A stretch of DNA of 51,528 nt, from NCBI GenBank assembly GCA_025924315.1, contig JAICIO010000036.1, positions 1 through 51,528 on the forward strand. The letters run 5' to 3'. Origin of the DNA: Phycisphaerae bacterium. Its GTDB lineage: Bacteria; Planctomycetota; Phycisphaerae; Tepidisphaerales; Tepidisphaeraceae. The position numbers and the translations under genes are program-made. Below the pieces are notes generated by a model. It worked only from the letters and a program-made list of their open reading frames with translations, had not been told where the DNA came from and made no database searches. Of the stretch, positions 44,784 through 51,528 are shown one piece after another (within the stretch, counting starts at the first letter, position 1; each line of letters opens with the position of its first letter).

Positions 44784-46964
44784 ATGAGCCTCACCGCCAC
44801 TGGTGTCACGACTGACTTGGAAAGGCCCGCGCCAACGACGCGGTGGGGCGCAATCGCGTTCGGTTGCCTGCTGCTCATCGTGGCTTCCATCGTCGCCTAC
44901 TGGCCCGTCTCGCATAACGGTTTCACCACCTATGACGATCCCGATTACGTCACGGACAACGGTTACGTGAAGATGGGCCTGACGGCCGACAGTGTGCAGT
45001 GGGCATTCACGAACACGCAACAGTCGGCGAACTGGCATCCGCTGACGTGGCTCTCGCACATGCTCGATGTGGATCTGTTCGGGGCCGACAATGCGGCGGC
45101 GCAGCACTGGATGAGCGTCGGCATTCACATTGCCGCGGCGATCGTTTTGTTTCTGACGTTGCTGTGGATGACGAGCGCGCCCGGATGCAGTTTGTTCGTC
45201 GCGGCGCTGTTCGCTGTGCATCCGCTGCGCGTGGAATCGGTCGTTTGGGCCGCCGAGCGAAAAGATGTGCTCAGCGCGCTCTTCTGGATGCTGACGATGC
45301 TCGCGTATTGGTTTTACGCGAAGAAAAAGTCGGCGGGGCGTTACGTGCTCGTCGTGATCTGCATGGTCCTCGGGCTGCTCGCCAAGCCCATGCTCGTCAC
45401 CCTGCCGCTTGTGCTGTTGCTTCTCGATTTTTGGCCGCTTGGTCGATTTGGGCGCGAAACTCCAATGAAGCTTTTTATCGAGAAGCTTCCACTCTTCGCG
45501 CTAAGCATCGCCGCCGCGATTGTGACGATCGTTGCGCAGAAGAGCGGTCAGGCGGTGGGGGACCTGACGTTCTATCCGCTTGGCCTGCGGATCGAGAACG
45601 CGATCGTTTCTTACGCAGCGTATTTGCTGAAGACGGTTTGGCCGATGCAGCTCTCGCCGTTCTATCCGCATCCGGGGATGTGGGAGAATCCCACAATTCC
45701 GATGGGGCGCGTTCTGCTCTGTGCGGGCGTGCTCATCGCGATCACAGCGCTGGTCATCGTGCTTGCACGTCGCGCGCCCTATTTGCTGATGGGATGGTTA
45801 TGGTATGGGATCACCCTCTTGCCTGTGATCGGAATTGTGCAGGTCGGTAAGCAGGCGATGGCGGATCGGTATACGTACATTCCGTCGATCGGGCTGTACA
45901 TCATGATCGCCTGGGGATTTGCTCATTTAGTCGCGGGGCTCGCCCCGCGCGAGACTTCAACCGGCGACGAGCGCTCGCGCGGGGCGAGCCCCGCGGCTAA
46001 ATGGGGAGCTAAAGGGGGTCTGGTTGTAATTGCTACGATTGTCATACTGCTTTGCGTCATCCGCACGAATCGTCAGACGCGTTACTGGAAGAACGATCTC
46101 ACCCTCTGGTCGCGGGCGCTGGAGATCGATCCGCATAACTTCCTCGCCCTCGACATGATCGGGAATTACTACCTGAAGCACGGCGACGCGGCGCGGGCGA
46201 TGGCGCAGTACAACGCGGCCCAGCAGGCCCGGCCCAATGCAGTCGAACATCAGCACGACATGGCGGGGAACGTTTATGCTGCTCAAGGTGACACGGATCG
46301 CGCGCTGCGCGAGTACGAACGGGCCGTGAAGCTTCAGCCTAATCTTCCGGAAACGCACAACAACCTCGGCCAAATCTATTCGCAGCGAGGCGAATCGGAC
46401 CGGGCGATCCAGGAATTTCGCGCGGCCATTCAATACGGCCCGATGCTGCCGCAGCCGTATCACAATCTCGCACTGGAACTGGCGCGGCGCGGGGATGTGA
46501 AAGACGCGATTCAGTACTGGGAGAAGGCGATTGAGCTCAAGCCGGATTACGCCGCGGCGCACGAAGGTCTCGGCCACGCGCTGCGCATGCAAGGCGATCT
46601 GAAAGGGGCCGCGGACCAGTATCGCGCGGCCATCAAAAACGGCCTGCGAAAACCGGACGTGCTCGGCGCACTTGCGTGGATCCTGGCAACCGATCCGCGT
46701 GACGACGTCGCGGACCCGAATGAAGCGATGAAGCTGGCGGAGGAATGCAATCGGTCGGCATCAGGGAACAACCCACTCGTGCTCGACACGCTCGCGGCCG
46801 CGCAGGCGCGGAATGGCAAGTTTGTCGATGCGATCGCAACGGCGCAGAACGCGGTGAAGCTCGCGCAGTCGGCGGGCAATGACAAACTTGCCAACGGCAT
46901 TCAAAGCCGCATCATGTTGTATCAGCGGAATCAGCCGTACCTCGAAGCGCCGCAGACAAAGTAA
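44784..46964 (+). CDS. TMTC-like polytopic membrane protein with C-terminal TPRs, carrying an in-frame repeat
   Basis: 726 residues. About ten membrane helices occupy residues 23-425; TYDDPDYVTDNGYVK, NWHPLTWLSHMLD and HPLRVESVVWAAERKD are hallmarks of the TMTC/PMT-like family (O-mannosyltransferase type, GT-C fold), with the acidic YDDP loop as likely catalytic element. About six TPRs follow (440-640), e.g. HNNLGQIYSQRGESDRAIQE. It may glycosylate exported proteins; this is inferred from the family. Residues about 380-406 (AGLAPRETSTGDERSRGASP) come from a family C repeat and lie in a loop before the last helix, at a topologically harmless position. No obvious ribosome site. Confidence 0.85.
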   Translation: MSLTATGVTTDLERPAPTTRWGAIAFGCLLLIVASIVAYWPVSHNGFTTYDDPDYVTDNGYVKMGLTADSVQWAFTNTQQSANWHPLTWLSHMLDVDLFGADNAAAQHWMSVGIHIAAAIVLFLTLLWMTSAPGCSLFVAALFAVHPLRVESVVWAAERKDVLSALFWMLTMLAYWFYAKKKSAGRYVLVVICMVLGLLAKPMLVTLPLVLLLLDFWPLGRFGRETPMKLFIEKLPLFALSIAAAIVTIVAQKSGQAVGDLTFYPLGLRIENAIVSYAAYLLKTVWPMQLSPFYPHPGMWENPTIPMGRVLLCAGVLIAITALVIVLARRAPYLLMGWLWYGITLLPVIGIVQVGKQAMADRYTYIPSIGLYIMIAWGFAHLVAGLAPRETSTGDERSRGASPAAKWGAKGGLVVIATIVILLCVIRTNRQTRYWKNDLTLWSRALEIDPHNFLALDMIGNYYLKHGDAARAMAQYNAAQQARPNAVEHQHDMAGNVYAAQGDTDRALREYERAVKLQPNLPETHNNLGQIYSQRGESDRAIQEFRAAIQYGPMLPQPYHNLALELARRGDVKDAIQYWEKAIELKPDYAAAHEGLGHALRMQGDLKGAADQYRAAIKNGLRKPDVLGALAWILATDPRDDVADPNEAMKLAEECNRSASGNNPLVLDTLAAAQARNGKFVDAIATAQNAVKLAQSAGNDKLANGIQSRIMLYQRNQPYLEAPQTK
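45924..46003. repeat. Family C element inserted in the TMTC-like gene (80 bp)
   Basis: CATTTAGTCGCGGGGC... to ...GCCCCGCGGCTAAATG, arms of 30 bp around 20 bp; same length and arms as 36491-36570. It is wholly inside the coding frame and adds about 27 codons. Confidence 0.9.
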
Positions 46965-46982
46965 CGATTACGGCCCCGCGCG

Positions 46983-47174
46983 TGTCATCCTGAGAGCGTG
47001 TGATCTTTTCAGCGTGGCGAGGGCATCTTGCCCTCGCGAACGCGGCTGTAGCCGCAAATGCGAGGGCGAGACGCCCTCGCCACGCAAAAAATCACAGACT
47101 CTGAGCGAAGCGAAGGATCTCGGGATTGGATGATGCGTTCGAAATCCAGATTGTTCGCTTCGCTCACAATGACA
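46983..47174. repeat. Composite repeat: outer family L element interrupted by family H
   Basis: TGTCATCCTGAG at 46983 is answered by CTCACAATGACA at 47163-47174, and internal GAGCGAAGCGAAGGATCTC resembles the inverse of TTCGCTTCGCTC. A family H element sits inside. The whole 238-bp gap between the TMTC-like gene and the next gene consists of these repeats; no gene or promoter was recognised. Confidence 0.65.
47012..47085. repeat. Family H inverted-repeat element, nested
   Basis: GCGTGGCGAGGGC-ATCTT-GCCCTCGC and the inverse GCGAGGGC...GCCCTCGCCACGC, each arm a perfect mini-hairpin behind GTGG. A small CGGCTGTAGCCG hairpin occupies the centre. Flanked by TGATCTTTT and AAAAATCA, parts of the outer element. 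Confidence 0.85.
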
Positions 47175-47202
47175 GAGTTCGTGTCTCCAAGCGCCACACC
47201 TC

Positions 47203-48273
47203 ATGACCCGACAACTGGACATCCTCGCGCTCGAGCCGTTTTATGGCGGAATTCGTCGCGTCATGCTCGACGCGGTCATTCACTGCAGCCGCCATCGCTG
47301 GACGCTGCTCAAACTTCCGCCACGACGAATCGAGCGAAGATTAACCACCGCCGCAGTCTGGTTCGCCGAGCAATTATCGCGGCATTGGGTGGGGCGGACC
47401 GATCTCTTGTTCACCAGTGAAGCGCTGAACCTCTCGGATCTGTATCGCTTCATGCCGAACCTGCTCAAGACGCCGTCGGTCGTTTACTTTCACGACAATC
47501 AGCTTCCGCCGCTCGATTCGAAGCACGAAGGCCCGCTCGACCTCATCAACCTGAACAGCGCCGCCGCCGCGACGGAGATCTGGTTCAACTCGCTCTATCA
47601 TTTGAAAACGTTTCTCGGCAAGGCGACGGCGCTGGTGAAACGATTGCCCGAACTGGCAGGGCGGAACCCTTTGCCGGAAGTTACAGGAAAGGCGCGGGTG
47701 ATGACCCCGCCGGTGGGCTTTGCGCACGTACAGGATCTAATGGGCGCCGAAGCCATCGAACGTGATACGCGGACGATTTTCGTCGAGACCCGCGACGCCG
47801 ATAACAACCTGCTCAACGCCGCGATGTCGATCCTCAAGCGTCGAGGCGAGAATTTTCGGCTGATCACGGTGGGGCCGGTGGATGAGCTGGCGGTCGATCT
47901 GCCTCGAACCACCCTGCCGGAAAACGATCAAAATGCGCATCTGAAGGGATTGCTGGCGTCGAAAGTATTTGTCAGCACGCGTCGCGATGCGACTTCGGAC
48001 CATCACGCGGTTCGAGCATTATCGGCCGGTTGCTGGCCGTTGTTCCCGAAGACCGGCATGTATCGCGAACTGCTCCCGCAGCGGATGCAGAGCTCGTGCC
48101 TCTACGACCCGTACGCCGAGGAGCTCGCCGGACATCTGCAGGACGTGTGGCATTTCGCGCCGCCGGATGGTTGCGAACAGGACCTCGCGGACATCCTTCA
48201 TCAGTTCGACCCGGTGGTCGCCTGCCGGGCGATCGACGAACGCGTCGAACAACTCGCGGCGACTAAGCACTAA
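47203..48273 (+). CDS. tRNA-queuosine alpha-mannosyltransferase-like glycosyltransferase (DUF3524)
   Basis: 356 residues. The N-terminus (LDILALEPFYGGIRRVMLDA) and the run KLPPRRIERRLTTAAVWFAE, LLFTSEALNLSDL, SVVYFHDNQL match the DUF3524 domain of QTMAN/GTDC1, which adds mannose to queuosine in tRNA-Asp of vertebrates; bacterial relatives exist. The C-terminal half has a GT-B glycosyltransferase layout with a late SDHHAVRALSAGCWPLFP, a nucleotide-sugar site. Activity on tRNA is an inference from homology remembered, not demonstrated. Nucleotide-sugar dependent sugar transfer is safe. Usual length for the family. Confidence 0.78.
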   Translation: MTRQLDILALEPFYGGIRRVMLDAVIHCSRHRWTLLKLPPRRIERRLTTAAVWFAEQLSRHWVGRTDLLFTSEALNLSDLYRFMPNLLKTPSVVYFHDNQLPPLDSKHEGPLDLINLNSAAAATEIWFNSLYHLKTFLGKATALVKRLPELAGRNPLPEVTGKARVMTPPVGFAHVQDLMGAEAIERDTRTIFVETRDADNNLLNAAMSILKRRGENFRLITVGPVDELAVDLPRTTLPENDQNAHLKGLLASKVFVSTRRDATSDHHAVRALSAGCWPLFPKTGMYRELLPQRMQSSCLYDPYAEELAGHLQDVWHFAPPDGCEQDLADILHQFDPVVACRAIDERVEQLAATKH

Positions 48274-48281
48274 GACAAATG

Positions 48282-48348
48282 AACCACCAAGTCACGAAGA
48301 CACGAAGCAGCTCAAGCGGTGCTTTGTGGTCTTCGTGTCTTGGTGGTT
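48282..48348. repeat. Family F inverted-repeat element
   Basis: AACCACCAAGTCACGAAG... with its inverse ...CTTCGTGTCTTGGTGGTT. It starts nine bases past the stop codon of the preceding gene. The 67-bp copy is intergenic here, in contrast to the coding copy at 43521-43586. Nothing else is recognised up to 48472. Confidence 0.85.
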
Positions 48349-48472
48349 TGAGTTATTTTGAAATGCAGAGATTCACGGTCTGGAAACCCGTGCTACGTCA
48401 ACAGCCCAATTTCTCACCGCCCTCCTACGTCCGATAATCCGTGTTATGTTAAGTTCGATCCCTGGGAGCGCA

Positions 48473-50269
48473 ATGGAGCCACAAACGCTGAATCCGCCGG
48501 TAAAACCGAGTGATTCCGCGTCTTGGGCTTCTCGCTTCGTGCTGCCGGGGTTGCTATTGCTCGTCGGCGTTTGTTTATGGCTCAACGGCGGTCAAACGTG
48601 GCCGACGAAGCTGCAGTTTGAGTTTGGCTTCGTCGCAATCATCGTCAGCTCGATCCCGCCCGTGAATCGCTTCTTCACGCGCGCCCTCGATGCTCTGCGA
48701 ACCATTTCGCCGCGCACGCGAACGCTCATCGCGATCGGGTGGACGATCGTCGCGATTATCTACATCTACGTAACAGCCGTCCATCAAGGCCGGCGGTTTG
48801 AGATGGTCTACCACGACGAGTTCATGTTTCGGCTGCAGACCACCATGCTCGCCCATGGCAGGCTTTGGATGCCGGCTCATCCGCTGGCCGACTTCTTTGA
48901 ATCGTTTTACGTCCGGGGCAAGCCGGCCTACGCCGGGATCTATTACCCAGGCACGGCCATCGTCTACACGCCCGGCGTTTGGCTTCATTTGAAGTTCTGG
49001 GTCATTCCGCTGGTTTTGAGCGGATGTGCAATCGGTTTGACGTATCGAATCGTCGCGGAAATTGTCGATGGGGCGGTCGGATGCATCGCGGCGCTGATGC
49101 TCCTCGCGACGCCGGAATTTCGTCGCGTCGCGATCATGAATATGGGCCAGCAGCCGGCGCTCGTGCTCGGGTTGCTAGTGATCCTCCTGTGGCTTCATTG
49201 GCGACGATCACCCACCGGGCGGACGACACTCTTTATCGGACTTTGCACGGGTCTGTGCGCCATCACCCGTCCAATCGACGCAATCTGCTTCGCGGCGCCA
49301 GTTGGCGTGATGATGTTCGCGCAGCTAGTTCGCAGGCCGCGAAGGCTCGCGTCGTATTTAATGATCTTCCTTGTTGGCGTGTTGCCTTTCATCGCGCTTC
49401 AGCTGACCTTCGATCATGGAGTTACGGGTCACTGGCTCCGCACGCCTGTGCAGGAATACCTCGATCGCGAGATGCCGGGGCTGACGTTTGGAGTCGGCCG
49501 AACCTACGTGCCGGCTGAGCGTCCGCAGACGACACTTCCGCAGAAGCTCGAGTTTTATGACAACGTGATCGTACCCTTCCTGAAAGGCGATCACCCCGGC
49601 GGGCGATTTTACAAATGGTACGACCAGCATGGGCGGGAGCTCGTGCCACTGATGCTGCCGATCGCCCTGCTGATTGTTTTTGCTCCAATCGCGGTATTGT
49701 CGCGCAAACGGCGCGCATGGATCCTGATCGCCCCGATCGTATTATTCCTAGTTCTGTATCCGATGTATCCGTCGTTTCTTCCGCATTATTTGTTTGTTTT
49801 CATGGCGTCCTGCGTGGCATTGGTTCTGGTGGGAATTGAAGCGCTGTTCGAGCGCTTGCGACGGGGACGAACGGTGATGGACATCTGCATCATCGCGATG
49901 CTCGTCGGATATCTTCCGCCGATCGATCGACACGTGCGGGATGTGCCGGCGTACATGAACTATCCCAGCCTCCCGGCGATTGAAGATCGCATCGCACAAC
50001 TGCCTCGCGTACCTTCGATCATTTTTTTCCGGTTCCATCCCGGTCATGACAATCCGCAGGAAGAGCCGGTGCATAATTCGGAGACGCTGTGGCCGGATGA
50101 AGCGCATTTGATCCGCGCGCACGATTTGGGTTCGAGAAATCACGAACTGATTGATTACTATGCCAAGCGACAGCCCGATCGGCGGGTTTATCTCCTCGAT
50201 CGGGCCGCGAATTCGATTCAGGAATTGGGAACCGTTCGAGAACTCGCGCGCTCACGGCCGAGCGAGTGA
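48473..50269 (+). CDS. Polytopic membrane protein, GT-C glycosyltransferase-like
   Basis: 598 residues from the ATG at 48473, four bases after GGGAG; an ATG nine codons earlier lacks such a site. About ten to twelve hydrophobic helices cover residues 20-460. A luminal loop with YHDEFMFRLQT (acidic DE, typical of GT-C first loops) and AYAGIYYPGTAIVYTPG, plus TRPIDAI later, suggests the PMT/ArnT superfamily that uses lipid-linked sugars. The last 130 residues are soluble. The substrate is unknown. The C-terminal codons overlap the end of the convergent ketoacyl synthase gene by 18 bp. Confidence 0.75.
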   Translation: MEPQTLNPPVKPSDSASWASRFVLPGLLLLVGVCLWLNGGQTWPTKLQFEFGFVAIIVSSIPPVNRFFTRALDALRTISPRTRTLIAIGWTIVAIIYIYVTAVHQGRRFEMVYHDEFMFRLQTTMLAHGRLWMPAHPLADFFESFYVRGKPAYAGIYYPGTAIVYTPGVWLHLKFWVIPLVLSGCAIGLTYRIVAEIVDGAVGCIAALMLLATPEFRRVAIMNMGQQPALVLGLLVILLWLHWRRSPTGRTTLFIGLCTGLCAITRPIDAICFAAPVGVMMFAQLVRRPRRLASYLMIFLVGVLPFIALQLTFDHGVTGHWLRTPVQEYLDREMPGLTFGVGRTYVPAERPQTTLPQKLEFYDNVIVPFLKGDHPGGRFYKWYDQHGRELVPLMLPIALLIVFAPIAVLSRKRRAWILIAPIVLFLVLYPMYPSFLPHYLFVFMASCVALVLVGIEALFERLRRGRTVMDICIIAMLVGYLPPIDRHVRDVPAYMNYPSLPAIEDRIAQLPRVPSIIFFRFHPGHDNPQEEPVHNSETLWPDEAHLIRAHDLGSRNHELIDYYAKRQPDRRVYLLDRAANSIQELGTVRELARSRPSE

Positions 50270-51373
50270 CACCGCTCCGAGCGCTCCGCCAAATCCCGAT
50301 GCGATAGCCAGTGAACGTTTGATGTCGCGCTGCACCGGGGATTGGCACAGCGCCAGTTCTTTTCGGGAAAGCGGATGCGTTGTGCGAATGTTGCCGGGGA
50401 CGAGGTTGTGCTGATGCATGACGGCATTGAGCGCGATGCTGATGAGGCCGGAGGCGCCCAGAGAATGGCCGAGTGCGGCTTTGTGGGAGTAGACGATAGG
50501 GCGCGTGTGGTCGAATTGCCCAGCCTTGAACGGCTGGGCTTGGTGAAGCGTTTCTTCGAGTACGGCAAGCTCGATGGCATCGTTCATTTCTGTGCCGGTG
50601 CCGTGGGCGTGAATCACGTCGATTGGGCCTTCTGCAATTGTACTTTTAATGACGTGCCGCAGGGCGCATGCGTTGGGGTCAGATGCCGTGAGGTGCGTAG
50701 CATCGTTGGCCAAAGCGAAGCGATCGACACGCGCGAGTGCCCTTCCGATGTTTTCATCAGTCGCTTGCTCGACGCAGACAGCGGCGGCCGCTTCGCTGAT
50801 AACTAAACCCTTCCGATTCCGATCGAATGGCCGGCAACCATATCCTTCGGGAGCGAGGATGCCGAGGCGCTGAAAGCTGCCGACAAACAGCGGATTCACC
50901 GACGCCTCCGCCGCGACAACAAGCGCTCGTTTGATCTGCCCCGACCGAATCATCATCGTTGCGCGAATCAGCGCATGCAGCCCGCTCGCGCACGCCGCCG
51001 ACAGGGTTATGCTGGGCCCGTTCCCGAAATCGCACCCTGCCGCGATGTCATGTGCGATCTCCGAGAGACCCAGTCCCGTCGCGACGCGCCCCGCGGTCGT
51101 CCAATCTTCGATCGTTCCCTTGCTTGTGCCGATGACCAGGGCCGTCGCGTCATCGCGCGTAAGCTTCTGGTCCCAACGCGCATGCGCAAGCGCCTCCCGC
51201 GCCGCACGCAATGCAAGCCGCGTCACACGCGAGCACTCCACAGGATCGTCCAGGTTCACGCGCGAATGATCGTTGATCGATCGACCCACCAGCAGCGCAT
51301 GCCAAGTCTCGTCCGCGCTATTTCCCAGCGGCGTGACGAGTCCGATTCCCGTGATGAGCGACGCGCGTTCCAT
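50252..51373 (-). CDS. Beta-ketoacyl-ACP synthase (KAS I/II family)
   Basis: 373 residues from the ATG at 51373; the frame upstream is repeat and IS sequence. The thiolase-fold enzyme condenses malonyl-ACP with an acyl chain. The nucleophile Cys128 is in LSAACASGLHALIR; the two His are in HAHGTGT and SHKAALGHSLGASG. It is shorter than FabF (about 410), with a reduced N-terminal half, so it may be a specialised enzyme for a secondary fatty acid or polyketide, not housekeeping FabF. The start codon has no strong ribosome site. A truncated family A arm lies 14 bases upstream. Confidence 0.85.
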   Translation of the reverse strand: MERASLITGIGLVTPLGNSADETWHALLVGRSINDHSRVNLDDPVECSRVTRLALRAAREALAHARWDQKLTRDDATALVIGTSKGTIEDWTTAGRVATGLGLSEIAHDIAAGCDFGNGPSITLSAACASGLHALIRATMMIRSGQIKRALVVAAEASVNPLFVGSFQRLGILAPEGYGCRPFDRNRKGLVISEAAAAVCVEQATDENIGRALARVDRFALANDATHLTASDPNACALRHVIKSTIAEGPIDVIHAHGTGTEMNDAIELAVLEETLHQAQPFKAGQFDHTRPIVYSHKAALGHSLGASGLISIALNAVMHQHNLVPGNIRTTHPLSRKELALCQSPVQRDIKRSLAIASGFGGALGAVSLARP

Positions 51374-51387
51374 GACGAACAAGAGTT

Positions 51388-51404
51388 GTAGGGTCCGCTT
51401 CAGC
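51388..51404. repeat. REP-like family A2 arm, cut off
   Basis: GTAGGGTCCGCTTCAGC equals the first 17 bases of the A2 left arm; the expected GGACC that closes the hairpin is absent. The following sequence looks like the terminus of an insertion sequence, so the element was probably interrupted. Confidence 0.8.
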
Positions 51405-51528
51405 CTGATCTTTCCCCACATCTTTCCAGTTCGCAAGCTGTGGCGATACTGTGGGGTTTTTTCGATTGAGTTGGGAGGCCGGCATGGAGGCTGGCGATTC
51501 ATTGCTCTGGGCACAGGCTCATTTGGTC
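51405..51528. mobile_element. Left end of a Tn5/IS4-like insertion sequence (partial)
   Basis: CTGATCTTTCCCCACATCT, at the exact breakpoint of the truncated repeat arm, resembles the Tn5/IS50 outside end (CTGACTCTTATACACAAGT), matching especially in the first four bases and pattern. A reading frame of transposase type begins 78 bases later. The right end lies beyond the window. Confidence 0.5.
51483..51528 (+). CDS. Transposase N-terminus (partial, runs off the window)
   Basis: ATG at 51483 with GGGAGG five bases upstream; only 15 codons are visible (MEAGDSLLWAQAHLV). The WAQAHL-type start is common in Tn5-like IS4-family transposases of planctomycetes and others. Too short for certainty; the call rests on this start, the strong ribosome site and the IS-like end just before it. 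Confidence 0.45.

Overview
The window looks like a GC-rich chromosome segment from a planctomycete, most likely class Phycisphaerae (a Tepidisphaera/Humisphaera-like soil lineage). The grounds are two secreted proteins with the planctomycete N-terminal sorting-type motif (LEERQLMS at 2026-3732; LESRTLLS at 15955-19431), a dockerin-like tail on one of them, a remnant of the abundant planctomycete pseudopilins, an oversized SecA, and a Gfo/Idh oxidoreductase beside a glycoside-hydrolase-like protein. No rRNA, tRNA or CRISPR array was recognised. This is an inference from gene content, not from a phylogeny.

Layout. 1-4350 (minus): a coiled-coil membrane protein, a 72-residue orphan gene behind what I read as a cyclic-di-AMP riboswitch, and a secreted clan-A glycoside hydrolase whose upstream region holds two copies of an 18-bp palindrome. 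4350-10510: a decayed pseudopilin, a PagL-like lipid A deacylase, membrane-anchored hypotheticals, and sugar-metabolism genes on the minus strand. 10548-12505: a RegB/RegA-type redox two-component system. 12720-15660: an enlarged FliD. 15955-19431: a large modular secreted amidase-like protein. 19543-22627: an ABC ATPase with a membrane partner. 23237-28000: secA and a nucleotidyltransferase. 28026-33378 (minus): rpsU, a second ABC exporter and rsfS. 33521-39516 (minus): def-fmt-rsmB-dprA-Nudix-ceramidase. 39707-50269 (plus): a TPR protein, rpsT, glyQS, an NlpC/P60 hydrolase, a TMTC-like TPR membrane protein, a queuosine-tRNA mannosyltransferase-like protein and a polytopic glycosyltransferase-like protein. 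50252-51528: a ketoacyl-ACP synthase, then the edge of an apparent Tn5-like insertion sequence.

The most striking signal is not a gene. Many intergenic gaps carry one of about ten unrelated-sequence families of 60-85 bp inverted-repeat elements. In several families each arm is itself a small hairpin preceded by a short tag (GTAG, GGAG and similar), which is the plan of bacterial REP/BIME elements mobilised by RAYT (Y1) transposases. Copies are full, half, nested in one another, or cut by an insertion sequence. Two have landed inside essential-type reading frames without breaking them (rsmB, the TMTC-like gene), and one appears to supply the start codon and signal peptide of the NlpC/P60 hydrolase. 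Two subfamilies differ by a compensatory base-pair change, so the hairpin itself is under selection. No RAYT gene lies in the window; one or more are predicted elsewhere in the genome.

The second candidate discovery is the c-di-AMP riboswitch (1684-1870, minus) with its own promoter, serving only a 72-residue protein of unknown function.
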